DNA of 64,000 nt from RZZS01 sp964498755 (GCA_964498755.1 CAZCIB010000002.1:1-64000), one strand, 5' to 3'. Counted from the first letter of the stretch, positions 9,830-19,482 are shown. Notes: generated from the sequence alone by a model not told the origin. A program made the numbers and translations.

Positions 9830-11343
9830 TGCCAGCCGATCCCGATCTCAAAAGCTTTGAGGCCCTTTACGGCAACGGCAAGCCGCAACTGGTTTACCGC
9901 TGGATCGTCGCGGACCTGGAAACCCCGGTATCGGCCTATCTCAAGCTTTGCGAGGACAGGGAAAACTCGTTCCTGCTGGAATCCGTGGAAGGCGGCGAAA
10001 CGCTTGGCAGATACTCCATTATCGGACTCGATCCGGATTTGATCTGGGAATGCCGCGGCAAGGCCGTTTCCATCAACGGAAAGGCGCAGGACGCAGATGC
10101 TTTGCAATCTCTAAGGGCAACGGTTAATACCTGCCGCATCGACGCCATCCCGGAAGACCTGCCGCCAATGGCCGCGTCCGGGCTGTTCGGATATATGGGC
10201 TATGACATGATACGGCTGTACGAGGATATTCCGGACACGAACCCGGATATCGACGGCATAGCCGACAGCGTCTTCGTCCGGCCGACCACGATGGTCATCT
10301 TTGATAATATCAAGCATATGATCTGCCTGTCCGCGCCGGTCTATCCCGACGACCGGAGCGCGCGAGACGCTTATGACGCCGCCCGGTCCCGGCTGAATCA
10401 CATTGAAAGAAATCTGCGCCGTGAAATTCCGGACTCGGCGCTGAATCATAAAACAGGCCTGCCTGAGCGGCTCTCGGCGGAATCGAATATGAGCCCGGAC
10501 GAGTATTATGAAATGGTCCGGAGAACGATCGAGCATATTTATGCGGGAGACATCTTCCAGTGCGTGATCGGGCAACGTTTTACAGCCCCGTTCGATCTGC
10601 CCGCCTTTGAGTTGTACCGGGCTTTGCGCCGCATTAATCCTTCGCCGTTTTTGTTTTATCTCAATTTCGGCGGTTTCCAGCTCGTGGGATCAAGCCCGGA
10701 AATTCTCGTGCGTCTGCGCGACGGAACCGTGACGATCCGTCCGCTCGCCGGGACGCGCCCGCGCGGCACCACTTCCGAAGAAGACGCCAGGCTGGCGCAC
10801 GAATTGTTGAGCGATCCCAAGGAACGCGCCGAGCATTTGATGCTGCTGGACCTGGGCCGGAACGACGTCGGGCGCGTTTCGGAAACCGGCTCCATGCGCG
10901 TCACCGAACAATTCGTCATCGAATATTATTCGCATGTCATGCATATCGTCTCGAATGTCGAGGGCGCGTTGCGCGCGGATCTGGACGCCATTGACGCCCT
11001 GTTCGCGGGATTTCCCGCCGGCACGGTTAGCGGCGCGCCCAAGGTTCGCGCCATGGAAATTATCGACGATCTGGAGCCGACGCGGCGCGGCTATTACGGC
11101 GGCTGCGCCGGTTATTTCTCGGCCAATGGCGATCTGGACGCCTGTATCTGCCTCAGGACCGCGCTCGTCAAGGACGGAAAACTGCATATACAGGCCAGCG
11201 GCGGCATCGTGGCCGACAGCGTACCGGAGACCGAATATCAGGAAAGCTGTAACAAGGCGCAGGCGATTATCAGGGCTGCGGAGGAGGCGCTGCGGATTGC
11301 GCGGCAACCAGATCCAGCGAAGCCTCTGAAGCGGGCGTCCTGA
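9829..11343 (+). CDS. trpE: anthranilate synthase component I
   Basis: TrpE with TrpG converts chorismate and glutamine to anthranilate, the first step of tryptophan synthesis. The 504 residues show the LLES motif (49-52) of the tryptophan feedback site. The chorismate-binding half contains AGTRPRGTT, HLMLLDLGRNDVGRVS and GTVSGAPKVRAME (starting near residue 398). The start overlaps the ppiD stop by one base, so translation is probably coupled to ppiD. The last 74 bases overlap, in the opposite direction, the end of the deacetylase-like gene; the final residues are not conserved in the family, so this is tolerable. trpG is not adjacent but lies 1.2 kb further on. Confidence 0.97.
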   Translation: MPADPDLKSFEALYGNGKPQLVYRWIVADLETPVSAYLKLCEDRENSFLLESVEGGETLGRYSIIGLDPDLIWECRGKAVSINGKAQDADALQSLRATVNTCRIDAIPEDLPPMAASGLFGYMGYDMIRLYEDIPDTNPDIDGIADSVFVRPTTMVIFDNIKHMICLSAPVYPDDRSARDAYDAARSRLNHIERNLRREIPDSALNHKTGLPERLSAESNMSPDEYYEMVRRTIEHIYAGDIFQCVIGQRFTAPFDLPAFELYRALRRINPSPFLFYLNFGGFQLVGSSPEILVRLRDGTVTIRPLAGTRPRGTTSEEDARLAHELLSDPKERAEHLMLLDLGRNDVGRVSETGSMRVTEQFVIEYYSHVMHIVSNVEGALRADLDAIDALFAGFPAGTVSGAPKVRAMEIIDDLEPTRRGYYGGCAGYFSANGDLDACICLRTALVKDGKLHIQASGGIVADSVPETEYQESCNKAQAIIRAAEEALRIARQPDPAKPLKRAS

Positions 11344-12517
11344 CGACGGCGCTTACCGGCGCAAGCTGTATCCCTTTCGCCTCAAGCGTCGGCAGCCACT
11401 CATAAAGCGCGCGGATCGTATCGCGCTTGGGATGGCCGATCGCGATGGCCGAGCCCTTCTCAATCGCGATGCGCTCAAGCTGTTTCAGAGCTTTCATTAC
11501 GCTGTCATAGTCCGGGTAGTGATCCAGGAACACGTCACGGCTGGCGTGCGGGATCCGGTAATCGCGCGCGGCGTCCGAAGCTTTTGACGTATGAATTGTT
11601 TTGGAATCGACGAACAACAAGCCCCGCTCACGTAATACGGCCATGATCTCAGCCATGGCGACGTAATCCTGGGTCAGCTTGCTGCCCATGTGATTGTTAA
11701 TGCCGACGATCCCTTCAAAGGATTCAAGATTATCTTGCAGGACCGTTCGCAGCGTTTCGGCGTCCATTGACGTCAGCAAGGCTCCCTCGCCCGGATCGAG
11801 CCGCGCGTTCATCGGCTGCATGGGCATATGGACAATCAGCTCGTGCCCCGCCCTGCGGGCCTGCGCGGCAAGACCGGGCGACATCTCCGGGTAAGGCAAA
11901 AACGCAAGCGTCAAGGGACCTTTCAGGTTTATGACGGCTTCGGACAGTTTTCTGTTAATGCCGAGGTCATCGATAATAATAACCACGGTCGGCTTATTCT
12001 CGGACAAAGTAGCCGGAACCGCGTTTTGCCGCCAGACGGGCGCGCCCGCAGCGGGCAAAGGCGGCGGCGCCCTGTTCGTCATTTTTTCACGAGACGGCTT
12101 GCCGCTTTTATTTGCGCCAGGCGATATTTCACGCGTGATCACATAAGGCGAAAGGTCAGGCAGCGTCCCTGCGTCAAGGATCGCCGCCTTTAAATCATCG
12201 GAGCGCGCGTCGCCGACGTAGCCCAGCAGCCTCAACTCTCGCCCCGGCGGCGCGTAGCTGTCCAGAATATTTTGATTTAATCCGAACTCCGCGCTCCGTA
12301 AGTCCTGAAAAACATCTGGATCGACTGGCGCCCCTTCCATTTCGAAAATTACTTCGGAAAAGGCCGTAATTTCGCTATCCGTTTCGGGCGCATAATTTTC
12401 CTGCGGCGCATAGGGACGATAGCCGCCAAGAATAATCATATCTGTGAAGACCAAAATCAGAATGGCAATGACGGCAAAACTGAGACGGTCCCGGGGGGAA
12501 GAATGGGAACGAGACAT
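11270..12517 (-). CDS. divergent polysaccharide deacetylase family protein (YibQ-like)
   Basis: A 415-residue envelope protein with an N-terminal signal anchor (about residues 11-33). A linker of low conservation follows, then a divergent NodB-like domain from about residue 170 (KPTVVIIIDDLG, HMPMQP, GINNHMGSKLT, LLFVDSKT, SAIAIGHP). This is the 'divergent polysaccharide deacetylase' family (COG2861, E. coli YibQ), probably acting on periplasmic glycan, substrate unknown. In many proteobacteria it follows a CtpA-type protease; here it stands alone, opposing the trp genes. Its 3' end overlaps trpE by 74 bp, and it separates trpE from trpG. The C-terminal tail is Ala/Pro-rich and read from the trpE complement. 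Confidence 0.87.
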   Translation of the reverse strand: MSRSHSSPRDRLSFAVIAILILVFTDMIILGGYRPYAPQENYAPETDSEITAFSEVIFEMEGAPVDPDVFQDLRSAEFGLNQNILDSYAPPGRELRLLGYVGDARSDDLKAAILDAGTLPDLSPYVITREISPGANKSGKPSREKMTNRAPPPLPAAGAPVWRQNAVPATLSENKPTVVIIIDDLGINRKLSEAVINLKGPLTLAFLPYPEMSPGLAAQARRAGHELIVHMPMQPMNARLDPGEGALLTSMDAETLRTVLQDNLESFEGIVGINNHMGSKLTQDYVAMAEIMAVLRERGLLFVDSKTIHTSKASDAARDYRIPHASRDVFLDHYPDYDSVMKALKQLERIAIEKGSAIAIGHPKRDTIRALYEWLPTLEAKGIQLAPVSAVVRTPASEASLDLVAAQSAAPPPQP

Positions 12518-12543
12518 AAATCCAGTCTAAACGTGATTATGCC

Positions 12544-12572
12544 TTGCGCGCAATGGCTGGAATGCGTATTTA
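12544..12572 (+). promoter_or_regulatory. putative promoter for trpG, possibly giving a leaderless mRNA
   Basis: TTGCGC (12544-12549) and TATTTA (12567-12572) are separated by 17 bases. The trpG ATG begins at 12580, about seven bases after the -10 hexamer, and no ribosome-binding site lies between. If used, this promoter would start transcription at or next to the start codon. Inferred from sequence only. Confidence 0.4.
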
Positions 12573-12579
12573 AAATTTC

Positions 12580-13182
12580 ATGCTAGTCCTTATCGACAAC
12601 TATGACAGCTTTACCTACAACATCGTCCAGTATCTTGGCGATCTGGGCTGCGACGCCGTGGTCCACAGGAATGATAAAATTTCAGTCATTGGCGTACTGG
12701 AGCTGAACCCGGCCGCCATAGTCGTTTCGCCGGGCCCGGGCGAGCCGAAAGACGCGGGGATCTGTAACAAGCTGATCGCAAAAGCCGCCGAACATAATAT
12801 TCCCGTACTTGGCATTTGTCTTGGTCATCAGGCAATCGGCGAGACTTTCGGCGGCAAGGTGATCCGCGCACCTGCGCCCCTGCACGGTAAAACCTCGAAA
12901 ATCAGGCATAAAAATGAAAATGTTTTCCGCGGCTTGCCGGATTCTTTTCAGGCGACGCGCTATCACTCTCTGGTCGTCGAGCGCGCGAGCCTTCCGGACT
13001 GCTTCGATATCACGGCGGAGACGGATGACGGACTGATCATGGGACTGGCGCATAAGGAGTTACCGCTTTACGGGGTACAGTTCCACCCGGAAAGTATCGC
13101 CACGCAAAACGGCCACGCCCTGCTGCGGAACTTTCTGGATATGGTGGACAGCGGCGCATCTGAAACGGTTCAACTGGCATGA
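12580..13182 (+). CDS. trpG: anthranilate synthase component II (glutamine amidotransferase)
   Basis: TrpG hydrolyses glutamine and passes ammonia to TrpE. The 200-residue class I amidotransferase has the oxyanion loop SPGPGEP (50-56), nucleophile Cys80 in GICLGHQ and the His169/Glu171 pair in QFHPES. It could also serve para-aminobenzoate synthesis (PabA), which uses the same fold; position with trpD and trpC favours the tryptophan role. No ribosome site is visible before the ATG, while a -10-like hexamer lies just upstream, so a leaderless message is possible. The stop overlaps trpD by four bases (ATGA). Confidence 0.96.
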   Translation: MLVLIDNYDSFTYNIVQYLGDLGCDAVVHRNDKISVIGVLELNPAAIVVSPGPGEPKDAGICNKLIAKAAEHNIPVLGICLGHQAIGETFGGKVIRAPAPLHGKTSKIRHKNENVFRGLPDSFQATRYHSLVVERASLPDCFDITAETDDGLIMGLAHKELPLYGVQFHPESIATQNGHALLRNFLDMVDSGASETVQLA

Positions 13183-14192
13183 TCGATTACCTTAAAAAAA
13201 TACAGCAACACACTGCTTTAAATGAAAATGAAGCTTATCATGCTGTTCAGGAAATTATGAACGGCGACGCAACGGAGGCGCAAATCGGAGCCTTTCTGAT
13301 GGGCCTGTCCGTGCGCGGCGAAACGGCTGCGGAAATCGCGGGCGCCGCCCTTGTCATGCGCGACAGGGCCCTGACCATCCTCGCCCCGGAAGACGCCGTT
13401 GACTGTTGCGGAACAGGCGGCGATTTCGCGGGAACCTACAACATCTCAACGGCCGTGGCTCTGGTCGCGGCGTCCTGCGGCGCGCCCGTCGCCAAGCACG
13501 GCAACCGCGCCGCCAGTTCAAAATCCGGCACGGCCGACGTGCTTGAGGCTCTCGGGGTCAACCTGGACCTTGACGTCGACGCGCTTGAAGACGCGCTTGA
13601 GCGCTTTCATTTCTGTTTTCTCATGGCGCCGCGCCATCACGACGCCATGAAACGCGTCGCCCCGGTCCGAAAGCAGCTGGGCACGCGTACGCTGTTCAAC
13701 CTGCTCGGGCCTCTGGCGAACCCGGCTGGAACAAAGAGACAACTGATCGGCGTCTTCGATCGCAAATGGCTTGCGCCCATGGCGGAAGCCTTGAAAATTC
13801 TGGGGGCCGGACGCGCGTGGATCGTCCACGGCGCAGATGGCCTCGACGAAATAACGCTGACCGGCGAGACCAATGTCGCACGGCTTGAAGACGGACAGAT
13901 TACGGAGCAAGTACTGACGCCGACGGATTTCGGCTTGCCGACCTGCAAACCGGAAGACCTGAAAGGCGGCGCGCCGGAAGATAACGCCGCCGCCTTGCGC
14001 GCTATTCTTGAAGGCGAAAGGAACGCTTACCGCGATATCGTTCTTGCCAACGCGGCGGCGGTTCTTGTGATCCATCAAACAGCGCAAGACTTAACTCAAG
14101 CAGTCAAGATTGCGTCAGAAGCCATTGATTCAGGAAGAACATTAGAGCTTCTTGAAAAGTATGCTCAATTTACGAACAGCCAGCGACCATGA
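13179..14192 (+). CDS. trpD: anthranilate phosphoribosyltransferase
   Basis: TrpD transfers the phosphoribosyl group of PRPP to anthranilate, the second committed step of tryptophan synthesis. The 337 residues include the CGTGGD loop (77-82), the NISTAVA segment and KHGNRA (106-111), which bind pyrophosphate and metal, and a typical MKRVAPVRKQLGTRTLFNLLGPLANP stretch (shown here only as its family hallmark, near 150-180). Both ends overlap their neighbours by four bases, so trpG, trpD and trpC are translated as one coupled unit. Nothing is truncated. Confidence 0.97.
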   Translation: MIDYLKKIQQHTALNENEAYHAVQEIMNGDATEAQIGAFLMGLSVRGETAAEIAGAALVMRDRALTILAPEDAVDCCGTGGDFAGTYNISTAVALVAASCGAPVAKHGNRAASSKSGTADVLEALGVNLDLDVDALEDALERFHFCFLMAPRHHDAMKRVAPVRKQLGTRTLFNLLGPLANPAGTKRQLIGVFDRKWLAPMAEALKILGAGRAWIVHGADGLDEITLTGETNVARLEDGQITEQVLTPTDFGLPTCKPEDLKGGAPEDNAAALRAILEGERNAYRDIVLANAAAVLVIHQTAQDLTQAVKIASEAIDSGRTLELLEKYAQFTNSQRP

Positions 14193-14980
14193 ACGCCTTG
14201 CAACGCATATGCGCGGCGCGAAAGAAACGCGTCGAGGCGCAAAAGGAACAGGTTCCCCTCTGCGCCCTGGAAAAGAAAGTCGTTGAACTGCCTCAGGCGC
14301 GCGGGTTTATTCAGGCGATTCATGCAAGGCAAAGCCGGAATGTTCCGGCGCTCATCGCGGAAATCAAGAAAGCATCCCCGAGCGCAGGCGATATCAGGAA
14401 TAATTTTGATCCGGCCCAAATCGCGCGCGCATACGAAGAATCCGGCGCGGCGTGCCTGTCCGTGTTGACCGAGCCGGACTTCTTCAAGGGCGGGCGGGAC
14501 GATCTCGTTGCCGCAAGAAACGCCTGCAACCTCCCAGTTCTGCGCAAGGATTTTATTCTTGAGCCTTATCAGGTTCTGGAAACGCGGGCAATCGGCGCCG
14601 ACTGTATCCTGCTTATCGTCGCTGCGCTTGAGGATAACCAGATAAAAGAGCTTTATTCACTGGCGCAAGAGCTGGGTCTTGATGTTTTACTTGAAGTTCA
14701 CAATGAACCTGAACTGCGGCGCGCCCTTGAAATTAATCCAAAAATGATCGGGATAAATAACAGGAATCTTAAGACTTTAAAGATTGATATTAATGTATCG
14801 CTTGATTTGGCGCATGAACTGCCAACCGAGATCACAAAGGTCTCTGAGAGCGGCATACGAACCGTCAATGACATGCGCGCCTGCCACGACGCCGGGTTTC
14901 ATGCCTGTCTGGTCGGAGAAAGCCTGCTTGCGCAGGAAAATCTCGACGGCGCCGTCAAAAAACTGCTTGGAACATCTTGA
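14189..14980 (+). CDS. trpC: indole-3-glycerol phosphate synthase
   Basis: TrpC closes the indole ring, turning carboxyphenylamino-deoxyribulose phosphate into indole-3-glycerol phosphate. The 263-residue TIM barrel contains Lys60 in AEIKKASPS, Lys120 in LRKDFI, the LLEVHNE strand, INNRNL and VSESGI near the phosphate site. It is a stand-alone enzyme without the TrpF fusion seen in enterics. The start overlaps the trpD stop (ATGA). lexA follows after 79 bp with its own promoter and operator; this trpC-lexA adjacency is common in alphaproteobacteria. Confidence 0.97.
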   Translation: MNALQRICAARKKRVEAQKEQVPLCALEKKVVELPQARGFIQAIHARQSRNVPALIAEIKKASPSAGDIRNNFDPAQIARAYEESGAACLSVLTEPDFFKGGRDDLVAARNACNLPVLRKDFILEPYQVLETRAIGADCILLIVAALEDNQIKELYSLAQELGLDVLLEVHNEPELRRALEINPKMIGINNRNLKTLKIDINVSLDLAHELPTEITKVSESGIRTVNDMRACHDAGFHACLVGESLLAQENLDGAVKKLLGTS

Positions 14981-15005
14981 CACAGAACAAGAACTAAAGT
15001 AGAAC
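14977..15005. promoter_or_regulatory. lexA promoter with overlapping LexA box
   Basis: TTGACA (14977-14982), a 17-base spacer and TAGAAC (15000-15005) form a promoter on the plus strand. Bases 14991-15005 read GAAC-N7-GAAC, the reverse complement of the alphaproteobacterial LexA box GTTC-N7-GTTC, and cover the -10 element. A further GAAC lies at 14986-14989. This is the classical arrangement for LexA autorepression. Confidence 0.75.
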
Positions 15006-15059
15006 ATAATAAAGCTTTGTTTTAAAAGATAATAGAATTCAGACGGAACGGATTTTACC

Positions 15060-15716
15060 ATGCTGACCAAAAAGCAACGCGATCTGCTGCTTTTTATTAA
15101 CGGGCGATTACAGCAAGGCGACGTCGTCCCTTCCTTCGAAGAGATGAAAGACGCGCTTGGGCTGAAATCCAAATCAGGCATCCATCGGCTTATTTCCGCG
15201 CTCGAGGAGCGAGGCTACCTTGAACGCCTGCCGCACCGCGCCCGCGCTCTGGAAATTAAGCGCCTGCCCGAAGGTTACAGGAACGAACCCGCCAGCGCGC
15301 CCGCCCCTGCGCCGGCCTGGACGCCCGAGACCTTTAGCGCCGTTCCCCTTTACGGCAAAATCGCAGCCGGAACGCCGATCGAGGCTCTGCGCGATGACGG
15401 CAACAGCGTCGACGTCCCCCCCGCCCTTGCCGGACAAGGCGCGCATTACGCGCTGCGCGTCGAGGGCGATTCGATGATCGAGGCCGGTATTAATGACAGC
15501 GATATCGTCGTGATCCGTCGCTGCGAAGACGCCGAAGACGGGCAAATCGTCGTTGCCCTTGTCAACGGGGAGGAAGCCACGCTCAAGCGGCTTGCGCGCC
15601 GCAAGGGCAAAATTGCCCTGATCCCGGAAAATATGGATTATCACGAACAGGTTTACGACCCGGATCAGGTTATGATCCAGGGACGGCTTGTCGGCCTGAT
15701 GCGCGCCTATAACTGA
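15060..15716 (+). CDS. lexA: LexA repressor (SOS regulator, self-cleaving)
   Basis: LexA represses SOS genes and cleaves itself when RecA filaments form on damaged DNA. The N-terminal winged helix-turn-helix spans about residues 1-65, with [20 protein letters not shown] as helix-turn-helix. A Pro/Ala linker follows, then the S24 peptidase domain. The Ala103-Gly104 bond in IAAGTP is the expected cleavage site, and Ser138 in GDSMIEAGI and Lys176 in EATLKRL are the catalytic dyad. At 218 residues it is slightly longer than the E. coli protein because of the linker. A LexA box overlaps its promoter. comEC converges on it from the other side, 15 bp away. Confidence 0.97.
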   Translation: MLTKKQRDLLLFINGRLQQGDVVPSFEEMKDALGLKSKSGIHRLISALEERGYLERLPHRARALEIKRLPEGYRNEPASAPAPAPAWTPETFSAVPLYGKIAAGTPIEALRDDGNSVDVPPALAGQGAHYALRVEGDSMIEAGINDSDIVVIRRCEDAEDGQIVVALVNGEEATLKRLARRKGKIALIPENMDYHEQVYDPDQVMIQGRLVGLMRAYN

Positions 15717-15731
15717 TTATCCGCGAAAAGA

Positions 15732-17909
15732 TTATCTGGCGTTTGTGACGTGCCACGGCCTGTGACCGCGCATGCCGGCCACGTGTGAAATTTTCAGGCC
15801 CTCGCCCGAGGGGACAAGGCTATACGCGCCGTTGCGCCAGCGGTCGAAATGGTCAATGACCTTCGCGCTCCTGCACTGCCACTCCGGCACGGGCTCGCGC
15901 GCAATAAGTATGTCCGCCCATACGCAGTCCTTTTCCAGATCATAAAGCGTATGGCGCACGGCGACCCGCTTGCCATAGTAGGACAGGCGGCACCCCTCTT
16001 CCCCGCATGTCAAATTGCCGTCATAGGTTTTGCCCTCCTTCGGCCAGCGGGCCAGATCATCCTCGCGCATGCCGTTGCGGCGCATCCACTGCTCGCGGTC
16101 AAAACGCTCTGAACGCAGGCTTGAAACGTAAAGCCTTTCATCCGCGCCGCGAAACGCGACCAGATCGCCGGATGCGGCCACGTAAATCCCTGGCGGCTTG
16201 TGCCCGGCAATGACCAGACACCCGGCCAGTACAGGGAAAAACGCAAAAACACGCGCGCGTCCCTGCAAAATCAACCCTGACGCGAAGCCAAGAACAATTA
16301 GGGAAAACCCGGCTGCGGGCCATTCCGGCAAAAGCAGAACGGAACCATCAAGCGAAGACGTCCAGCGCGCGATGTCAAGCGTCCATTCCACGCCAAGTCC
16401 TGCAGGCCATAGCGTCAGCGCGCCTAGCCCGAGCGGCACGGTGATATAGGAAAGCACAATAAAGGGCATCACGATAAAGGACATCAGCGGCACAGCCACC
16501 ATATTCGCGAGCACGCCGTACATCGCGAGATTCTGAAAATGAAATAGCGCAAACGGCGCCGTCGCCAGCGTCGCGATAACCGTCGTAACGCTGACTCCCA
16601 GGATATAAAGCGCGGCCTTGCGGAAGATCCCGGCATGCCGGTAGAACTCCGAGAGCCTCTCCCGGAAGGCTTCGTAAAAGGCGACGAGCGCGGCCACGGC
16701 GGCGAAAGACATCTGGAAGCTCGCGCCCGTCATGGCCTCCGGCGTCACGATCAAAATCGCAAGCGCGGCCAGAGCCACAAGACGCATCGAAATCGCGCGG
16801 CGGTCGAGCATGATCGCGATCATCACGACGCCGGTCATGAGAACGGCGCGCACGGCAGGCACGTTCGCGCCGACGAAAAGCGTATAGCCGGTCGCGGCGA
16901 GCAAGGCCAGAAGAGCGGCGTATTTTTTAATTGGCCGGCGCAAGGCGAAGCCGGGAAAACACGCCATTAACAGGCGCGACAAAAAGAATACGCTGGCGGC
17001 GATCATGCCGACGTTCATGCCGGATAACGCAAGCAAATGCGCCAGCCCGGCATGGCGCATCGCTTCCATATCTTCTTCGGGAATCGCGCTGATCTCGCCG
17101 GTTGAAAGCGCCGTGACAACCGCGCTATAGGGCCAGCCGACATGCGAATCAACGCGTTCGGCGATTGACTGACGCGCATTGTCCAGCCAGCCCTGAAAAC
17201 TGCTTTTGCTGAACGACAGGATTTCAGGCTCGCTATAGCTGAAGCCTACGCCGCCGAGCTGACGGTAAAAGCTGTAACGCTGAAAATCGAATGCGCCCGG
17301 CGCGACCGGCGCGGCAGGCGGATTAAGCCCGGCCAGCAAAGAGACCCGCATGCCGTTTCTTAAATGCGCCCCTTTGTGCACCTTGATGCGGACAGTGCGC
17401 GGAGTCTGATCCGGCGCAAGGTCTTCGATCGCCAGATCGCCAAGCGTCATCCGCACGGCCCCGTCCTCGTTCAGTCGGTCAATATTCCGTACGGTTCCGG
17501 TTACCTCTACCGGGTTCATTTCTTTTTGCAAGGCGGGCGCGGCAATCAAAACGGTGCGCGTTTGCGCCGCCAGAAACCCGGAAACGATCCAGAAAACGCA
17601 CAAGCAAATCATCGCAATTATCTGATAATGAATATTTTTTCTGCGCTCCGGCCAGAGAATCGTTAACGCCGCTCCGGAAACGCAAAACGCCAGGGCGGCC
17701 AGAAAAACATGCGGCTCGCTCTTCAGGGAAAAATAGCACGCTATGCCGATCCCGAACAAAACCGGCAGCCAGTAAATCAGGCAGCCCTTCTGGGCTTCTA
17801 TCGCCTCGCCCCAGAAAGCGGATGCCCGGGGACGCGCATCGTCCAGCGCGCGCCTTATTCGGGCATTGACGCGGTCTGCGAACCCTGCTTTTTTGCTTAT
17901 CTGGAACAT
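15732..17909 (-). CDS. comEC: ComEC/Rec2-family DNA-uptake channel protein
   Basis: ComEC forms the inner-membrane channel through which single-stranded DNA enters during natural transformation. The 725 residues have two N-terminal helices and an OB-like DUF4131 region (about 60-230). A multi-helix competence domain (about 255-560) follows, with the HLLALSGMNVGM motif near residue 290. The C-terminal domain (about 590-725) sits where Bacillus ComEC carries a metallo-beta-lactamase fold, but no HxHxDH metal motif is visible, as in many alphaproteobacterial homologues. It is divergent from gltX, with 56 bp between them. Whether the organism is transformable cannot be told from this gene alone. 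Confidence 0.92.
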   Translation of the reverse strand: MFQISKKAGFADRVNARIRRALDDARPRASAFWGEAIEAQKGCLIYWLPVLFGIGIACYFSLKSEPHVFLAALAFCVSGAALTILWPERRKNIHYQIIAMICLCVFWIVSGFLAAQTRTVLIAAPALQKEMNPVEVTGTVRNIDRLNEDGAVRMTLGDLAIEDLAPDQTPRTVRIKVHKGAHLRNGMRVSLLAGLNPPAAPVAPGAFDFQRYSFYRQLGGVGFSYSEPEILSFSKSSFQGWLDNARQSIAERVDSHVGWPYSAVVTALSTGEISAIPEEDMEAMRHAGLAHLLALSGMNVGMIAASVFFLSRLLMACFPGFALRRPIKKYAALLALLAATGYTLFVGANVPAVRAVLMTGVVMIAIMLDRRAISMRLVALAALAILIVTPEAMTGASFQMSFAAVAALVAFYEAFRERLSEFYRHAGIFRKAALYILGVSVTTVIATLATAPFALFHFQNLAMYGVLANMVAVPLMSFIVMPFIVLSYITVPLGLGALTLWPAGLGVEWTLDIARWTSSLDGSVLLLPEWPAAGFSLIVLGFASGLILQGRARVFAFFPVLAGCLVIAGHKPPGIYVAASGDLVAFRGADERLYVSSLRSERFDREQWMRRNGMREDDLARWPKEGKTYDGNLTCGEEGCRLSYYGKRVAVRHTLYDLEKDCVWADILIAREPVPEWQCRSAKVIDHFDRWRNGAYSLVPSGEGLKISHVAGMRGHRPWHVTNAR

Positions 17910-17965
17910 GCGCGCATATTATTGAATGAACACTTAACGTAAGACAAGGGCTCTGGAGACATTTC

Positions 17966-19414
17966 ATGACAGTGGTAACGCGATTCCCTCCTTCACCGAC
18001 CGGGTTTATGCATATAGGCAATGCGCGCACGGCGCTGTTTAACTGGCTTTTCGCGCGGGCCAACGGCGGAAAGTTTCTTTTGCGCATAGAGGACACCGAC
18101 CGCGCGCGCCATTCGGAAGAAGCCGTGCAGGCGATACTGGACGGGCTGGACTGGCTTGAGCTGGATTGGGATAACAATAATGGAACAATTTATTCACAAT
18201 ACGAAAATCGCCAGAGCCATATTGACGTCGCCAATGAATTGCTGGCTGCGGGCAAGGCGTATAAATGCTTCTGTACGCAGGAAGAGCTTGAGGCCATGCG
18301 TGAAAGCGCCCGCGCCGAAGGCCGCTTCGCCGTTTACGACCGGCGCTGGCGCGACCGTGACCCGTCCGATATGCCAGAGGGCGCGCCTTACGTCATCAGG
18401 ATCAAGTCGCCTCTGGAGGGCAACGTAACGGTTGATGACAGGGTTCAGGGCCCGATTACGCTCGACGGCGCCAATCTGGATGATTTTATCCTTTTGCGCA
18501 GCGACGGCTCGCCCACTTATATGCTCTCGGTCGTGGTCGACGATCATGATATGAACGTCACGCACGTGATCCGGGGCGACGATCATATCAACAACTGCTT
18601 CCGGCAAAACGTTATCTACGACGCGATGGGATGGGACAGACCGGTCTATGCGCATCTGCCTCTCATTCACGGGCCGGACGGCGCGAAATTCTCGAAACGT
18701 CACGGCGCGCAAAGCGTCGCCGAATACAGGGATATGGGCTTCCTGCCTGAAGCGATGCGCAATTATCTGCTGCGCCTCGGCTGGTCGCACGGCGATGACG
18801 AGATCATCCCGACAGAGAAAGCCATTGAATGGTTTAACCTTGAGAATATCGGCAAGTCAGCGGCCCGCTTCGATTTCGGCAAGCTGGAAAGCCTGAACGC
18901 GCATTATATCCGTCAGGCCGATAATGCGCGTCTGCTCGGTCTGGTTCAGCAAAGTTACGAAAAGCAGGGATCTGCGCTTAATGATACGGAGCAAAAACGG
19001 ATCAGCTCCGGGCTCAATGACTTAAAAGATCGCGTCAAGACTTTAAATGAACTGGCTGACGAAGCGTTGTTTTATCTGGACAAACAGCCAGAAGTCTACG
19101 ATGACAAAGCGCAAAAAACGCTTCAGGACGGCTCATATGACCTTCTGAAGGTTCTGCGTGATTATATCGATGAATTAGAGGACTATGACCACGAAACTTT
19201 AGAAAACACTTTCAGAAATCTCGCGCAAACGCATGGAAGCGGAAAGCTCGGCAAAGTCATCATGCCGTTCCGCGCCGCGCTCACCGGCAAAACAACCTCG
19301 CCGCCGATTTTCATGGCCGCAGAAATTCTGGGCAAGACGGAAGTCCTGCGCCGCGTTGACGCAGCGCTTGCGTGGATCAACGCGGGCGACGCGGCGAAAC
19401 AAGAAGCTGTTTGA
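17966..19414 (+). CDS. gltX: glutamyl-tRNA synthetase
   Basis: A class I aminoacyl-tRNA synthetase charging tRNA-Glu (and, in organisms lacking GlnRS, also tRNA-Gln for later amidation). In 482 residues the HIGH motif appears as HIGN (16-19) in PSPTGFMHIGNART, and the KMSKS motif as KFSKR (241-245) followed by HGA. The C-terminal helical anticodon-binding domain starts near 330. A GGAG site seven bases before the ATG supports the start. Alphaproteobacteria often carry two GltX copies, one specialised for tRNA-Gln; the sequence alone does not say which this is. gltA follows after 68 bp. Confidence 0.96.
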   Translation: MTVVTRFPPSPTGFMHIGNARTALFNWLFARANGGKFLLRIEDTDRARHSEEAVQAILDGLDWLELDWDNNNGTIYSQYENRQSHIDVANELLAAGKAYKCFCTQEELEAMRESARAEGRFAVYDRRWRDRDPSDMPEGAPYVIRIKSPLEGNVTVDDRVQGPITLDGANLDDFILLRSDGSPTYMLSVVVDDHDMNVTHVIRGDDHINNCFRQNVIYDAMGWDRPVYAHLPLIHGPDGAKFSKRHGAQSVAEYRDMGFLPEAMRNYLLRLGWSHGDDEIIPTEKAIEWFNLENIGKSAARFDFGKLESLNAHYIRQADNARLLGLVQQSYEKQGSALNDTEQKRISSGLNDLKDRVKTLNELADEALFYLDKQPEVYDDKAQKTLQDGSYDLLKVLRDYIDELEDYDHETLENTFRNLAQTHGSGKLGKVIMPFRAALTGKTTSPPIFMAAEILGKTEVLRRVDAALAWINAGDAAKQEAV

Positions 19415-19482
19415 TTTGGGCCTGATCGCGTTTATATTGATTTGCAGTCCTTTAGACCCCATCCAGCCGCACAGGATAGCTT

